Part shown: one piece after another, positions 13,166 to 14,049 of the stretch
Numbering within the stretch: the stretch's first letter is position 1
How the letters are laid out: every line of letters starts with the position of its first letter
The notes under the pieces: generated by a model
What the model was told of the DNA's origin: nothing
The model's input: only the letters and a program-made list of their open reading frames with translations
Database searches by the model: none
Position numbers and translations under genes: made by a program
Assembly: GCA_903910495.1 (NCBI GenBank)
Contig: CAIVZW010000156.1
Location: forward strand, 1 to 14,049
Length of the DNA stretch: 14,049 nt
Direction of reading: 5' to 3'
From: an uncultured beta proteobacterium
GTDB taxonomy: Bacteria > Pseudomonadota > Gammaproteobacteria > Burkholderiales > Rhodocyclaceae

Positions 13166-13981
13166 ATGCTGATAGATACCCACTGCCATCTGGATGCCGT
13201 CGAGTTTGCCGCGGATCGGGATGCAGTATTCCTTGCCGCGCGCGAAGCCGGGGTTGCGGGAATTATCATTCCCGCCGTTGGCCAGGATAACTTTGCAGCC
13301 GTTCGGGACAGCTGTTTGCGTTATCCGGGGTGTTTCCCGGCCTACGGCATACACCCCCTCCATATCGACAAAGCGACTGAAGTCGATCTTTCAACGCTGC
13401 GTGAATGGCTCGCGCACGAGTTGATCGGGATGCTGCCGCCTGTCGCTGTAGGCGAAATCGGACTTGATTACTACGTGCCGGGTTTCGATGCCCTCCGCCA
13501 GAAATTCTTTTTTGTTGAGCAGCTTAAAATTGCCCGGGAATTTGACTTGCCGGTGTTGCTGCATGTGCGACGAGCAGTCGATCAGGTATTGCAATGCCTG
13601 CGCCGAGTGAGAGTCCGGGGAGGCATCGCGCATGCCTTCAACGGCAGTCGTCAGCAGGCGGAAGCGTTCATTCAGCTTGGCTTCAAACTGGGGTTTGGCG
13701 GCGCCATGACCTATCCTGGCTCGGTACGTATTCGACAACTTGCTGCCACGCTTCCGCTGGAGACGATTGTCCTTGAGACGGATGCCCCCGACATCCGTCC
13801 ATTCTGGCTCACGGGCGTACGGAATAGCCCTATCGAACTATTGGGCATCGCTCAGGTTTTCGCTGAATTGCGAGAGCTTCCATTCAACGAGGTGGCAGAA
13901 GCAACCACGATCAGCGCGCTGCAGTCGATAGGCCATTCCATGCAAGGGTATTTTGCAGCGTACCAGGCCGGGAAAGGCTAG
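13166..13981 (+). CDS. TatD-family metal-dependent hydrolase (putative deoxyribonuclease)
   Basis: A 271-residue protein of the usual family length. The metal-binding signatures are complete: DTHCHLD (residues 4-10), GIHP (61-64), GEIGLDY (96-102, Glu97 bridging ligand), LLHVRRA (His133), IAHAFNG (His156) and LETDAPDI (Asp206). TatD enzymes are TIM-barrel hydrolases with 3'-5' exonuclease or related DNA-processing activity. The closest E. coli type by motif is YjjV/YcfH-like, and the exact subgroup cannot be fixed by eye. The start at ATG 13166 has a weak upstream site (GGAAAGAGC). It follows the dadA remnant and may end in overlap with a leftward gene at the right edge. Confidence 0.93.
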   Translation: MLIDTHCHLDAVEFAADRDAVFLAAREAGVAGIIIPAVGQDNFAAVRDSCLRYPGCFPAYGIHPLHIDKATEVDLSTLREWLAHELIGMLPPVAVGEIGLDYYVPGFDALRQKFFFVEQLKIAREFDLPVLLHVRRAVDQVLQCLRRVRVRGGIAHAFNGSRQQAEAFIQLGFKLGFGGAMTYPGSVRIRQLAATLPLETIVLETDAPDIRPFWLTGVRNSPIELLGIAQVFAELRELPFNEVAEATTISALQSIGHSMQGYFAAYQAGKG

Positions 13982-14049
13982 CTGATCAGCATGTCATGGG
14001 CTGAAATCAGTCGTGCGGTTTCGCTTGCCAGAGAGTCCATTAACGACAC
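13978..14049 (-). CDS. Possible C-terminus of a leftward gene entering from the right edge
   Basis: Read leftward, 23 codons are open from the window edge to a TAG at 13978-13980 (ending ETARLISAHDMLIS). The stop overlaps the tatD stop codon, a common layout for convergent genes. The peptide is helical and plausible, but too short to identify, and an open frame of this size could be chance. Confidence 0.3.
   Translation of the reverse strand: MSLMDSLASETARLISAHDMLIS

Overview
The window looks like a chromosomal segment of a Gram-negative betaproteobacterium. A Rhodocyclaceae-type organism is my best guess, inferred from the gmk-rpoZ-spoT/rel order, the Sec and lipoprotein signals, and the LpoB/COG3014/YcfL-type genes. 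No RNA genes, CRISPR arrays or insertion sequences were seen.

Left part (1-4615): an envelope or surface locus organised as a divergon. Leftward from about 2161 run a CsgG-like outer-membrane lipoprotein with a peptidoglycan-binding domain and a DUF4384-like C-terminus, a small secreted protein with a C-terminal cysteine pair, and the first 32 codons of another secreted protein cut by the window edge. Rightward from 2384 run five exported proteins: a small protein with an Asn/Gly/Ala/Val repeat, a small cysteine-pair protein, an OmpA-family peptidoglycan-anchored protein, and two more proteins carrying the same repeat. The repeat family, CsgG-like lipoprotein and OmpA anchor together resemble the logic of curli or Caulobacter Hfa assembly loci, but the repeat is not the canonical curlin repeat. 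This is the best candidate for an undescribed system.

Middle part (4636-9474): a leftward five-gene operon of envelope proteins. In transcription order these are a small two-cysteine periplasmic protein, a COG3014-type lipoprotein, a caspase-like (C14) protein whose C-terminus resembles YcfL/DUF1425, an LpoB-like lipoprotein, and a CsgG/LpoB-like exported protein. LpoB, YcfL and COG3014 proteins are encoded together in other proteobacteria. Here YcfL seems to be fused behind a caspase fold. A hairpin at 4588-4615 separates this operon from the convergent repeat-protein operon.

Right part (9573-14049): housekeeping genes. gmk, rpoZ and a bifunctional RelA/SpoT (p)ppGpp enzyme form a rightward cluster. 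A frameshifted C-terminal remnant of dadA (D-amino acid dehydrogenase) follows within tens of bases, then a TatD-family nuclease gene. A possible leftward gene may end at the right edge.
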